From contig CAKSHI010000005.1 in assembly GCA_934457115.1 (NCBI GenBank), positions 1 through 64,000 of the forward strand: 64,000 nucleotides of DNA. The letters run 5' to 3'. A model generated the notes under the pieces. It was not told the origin of the DNA, searched no databases, and was given only the letters and a program-made list of their open reading frames with translations. Of the stretch, positions 63,268 to 64,000 are shown piece after piece (position 1 is the first letter of the stretch; every line of letters starts with the position of its first letter). The DNA is from an uncultured Eubacteriales bacterium (GTDB lineage: Bacteria; Bacillota; Clostridia; Oscillospirales; Acutalibacteraceae). The position numbers and the translations under genes are program-made.

Positions 63268-64000
63268 TTGGGTTATACATTGTCTCAAAAAATAATTAAA
63301 TCTCACTTAGTAAGCGGTACTATGGAAGTAGGTAATGAAATAGGGCTAAAAATAGATCAAACTCTCACCCAGGATGCAACGGGAACTATGGCATATCTTG
63401 AGTTTGAAACTATGGGGATTGATAGAGTAAAGACGGAAAAAAGTGTTGCTTATATAGACCACAATACACTGCAGTCGGGTTTTGAAAACGCAGATGATCA
63501 TAGGTTTATACAGTCTATTGCTAAAAAGTACGGTATATATTTCTCAAGACCCGGAAACGGCATTTGTCATCAAGTTCATCTTGAACGCTTTGGAAAGCCG
63601 GGAAAGACTCTTATAGGTTCAGACAGTCATACCCCGACGGGCGGAGGAATAGGAATGCTCTCTATAGGTGCAGGGGGAATGGATGTTGCTGTAGCTATGG
63701 GTGGAGGAGCATATTATATAACCATGCCCAAAATAGTATCCATAAGACTTCATGGAAAGTTAAGACCTTTTGTTTCTGCAAAGGATATTATATTGGAAGT
63801 TTTAAGGATAATGTCCGTCAAGGGAGGCGTAGGGAAAATAATAGAATATTCAGGGGATGGCATAAAATCTCTTACAGTTCCACAAAGGGCTACTATTACC
63901 AATATGGGTGCCGAACTTGGAGCTACAACTTCTATCTTCCCTTCTGACGAGATAACCTATGAATTTTTGAAGGCGCAAGACAGAAGTGGAGACTTTATAG
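63268..64000 (+). CDS. acnA: Aconitate hydratase (5' part, runs off the window)
   Basis: The first 244 residues of an aconitase that interconverts citrate and isocitrate. Family motifs are IKIDQTLTQDATGTMAYLEF-like DQTLTQDATGTMAYLEFE, GICHQVHLERF, TLIGSDSHTPTGGGIGMLSI and GGGAYYITMPKI. The start is TTG, seven bases after AAGGAGGAG, and the frame stays open to the last base. The form resembles the monomeric, roughly 640-residue clostridial/mitochondrial-type enzyme; the Fe-S cysteines lie beyond the window. The acnA symbol is by function only. Confidence 0.93.
   Translation, partial: MGYTLSQKIIKSHLVSGTMEVGNEIGLKIDQTLTQDATGTMAYLEFETMGIDRVKTEKSVAYIDHNTLQSGFENADDHRFIQSIAKKYGIYFSRPGNGICHQVHLERFGKPGKTLIGSDSHTPTGGGIGMLSIGAGGMDVAVAMGGGAYYITMPKIVSIRLHGKLRPFVSAKDIILEVLRIMSVKGGVGKIIEYSGDGIKSLTVPQRATITNMGAELGATTSIFPSDEITYEFLKAQDRSGDFI

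Overview
The window is chromosomal DNA from a low-GC Gram-positive bacterium, most likely an endospore-forming member of the Clostridia. The signs are a SCIFF ranthipeptide with its radical SAM maturase, an IspH-ribosomal protein S1 fusion, a SpoIIM homologue, AGGAGG-type ribosome binding sites with frequent TTG starts, and the gene orders cmk-plsC-ispH/rpsA and nusB-xseA-xseB-ispA-dxs-tlyA-nadK-argR-recN. The species cannot be named from the sequence.

Layout. Bases 1-3.4 kb hold a secreted seven-bladed RCC1-propeller protein behind a long, foldable 5' leader. 3.5-6.9 kb is metG, tatD and a TatD-associated radical SAM gene. 7.0-10.9 kb is a polyamine ABC operon (potABCD), in which potC lacks an ordinary start codon and PotD has a C-terminal membrane anchor. 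11.1-13.3 kb encodes a protein that looks like a P-type ATPase with its catalytic motifs eroded. 13.3-18.1 kb holds rlmB, spoIIM, proC, the SCIFF pair, a TIGR04086-type membrane protein and yajC. 18.3-25.5 kb holds ispH-rpsA, two plsC, cmk, a BaiN-like flavoprotein and thrS. 25.8-28.1 kb has a HAD phosphatase, a TSCPD protein and a secreted beta-helix-like protein.

At 28.3-35.5 kb a complete type I restriction-modification operon (hsdR-hsdM-hsdS) sits in a small island inserted at an initiator tRNA-fMet gene. The tRNA 3' end and its terminator are duplicated at the far side as an 83-bp direct repeat (attL 28298-28380, attR 35460-35542). A 20-bp repeat lies just inside each end. The island's tyrosine integrase has lost its N-terminal half, so the island looks stranded.

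35.7-38.7 kb holds tRNA-Leu(CAA) followed by a duplicated terminator module, a double DUF305 protein, a DUF975 membrane protein and a secreted DUF1796-like gene split at a run of six G. 38.9-49.9 kb is mostly conserved housekeeping: prfB (without the usual frameshift site), gtrA-like, recN, argR, nadK, tlyA, dxs, ispA, xseB, xseA, a TsaD-like paralogue and nusB. 50.1-59.3 kb has zapA, dut, a phosphopantetheinyl transferase, an AGCS symporter, a CDF metal exporter with a natural His tail, a Cys-rich unknown protein, pcrA/uvrD, pduL and birA. 59.4-63.0 kb is a large BspA-like leucine-rich-repeat surface protein with about fifty Asn-Pro-Ser triplets encoded by a 9-bp tandem repeat. The window ends inside an aconitase gene.

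The most interesting items are the degenerate P-type ATPase, the restriction-modification island in tRNA-fMet, the possibly frameshift-controlled secreted DUF1796 gene, the structured leader of the RCC1 gene and the potC start. Homology statements come from recognising families by eye; no search was run.
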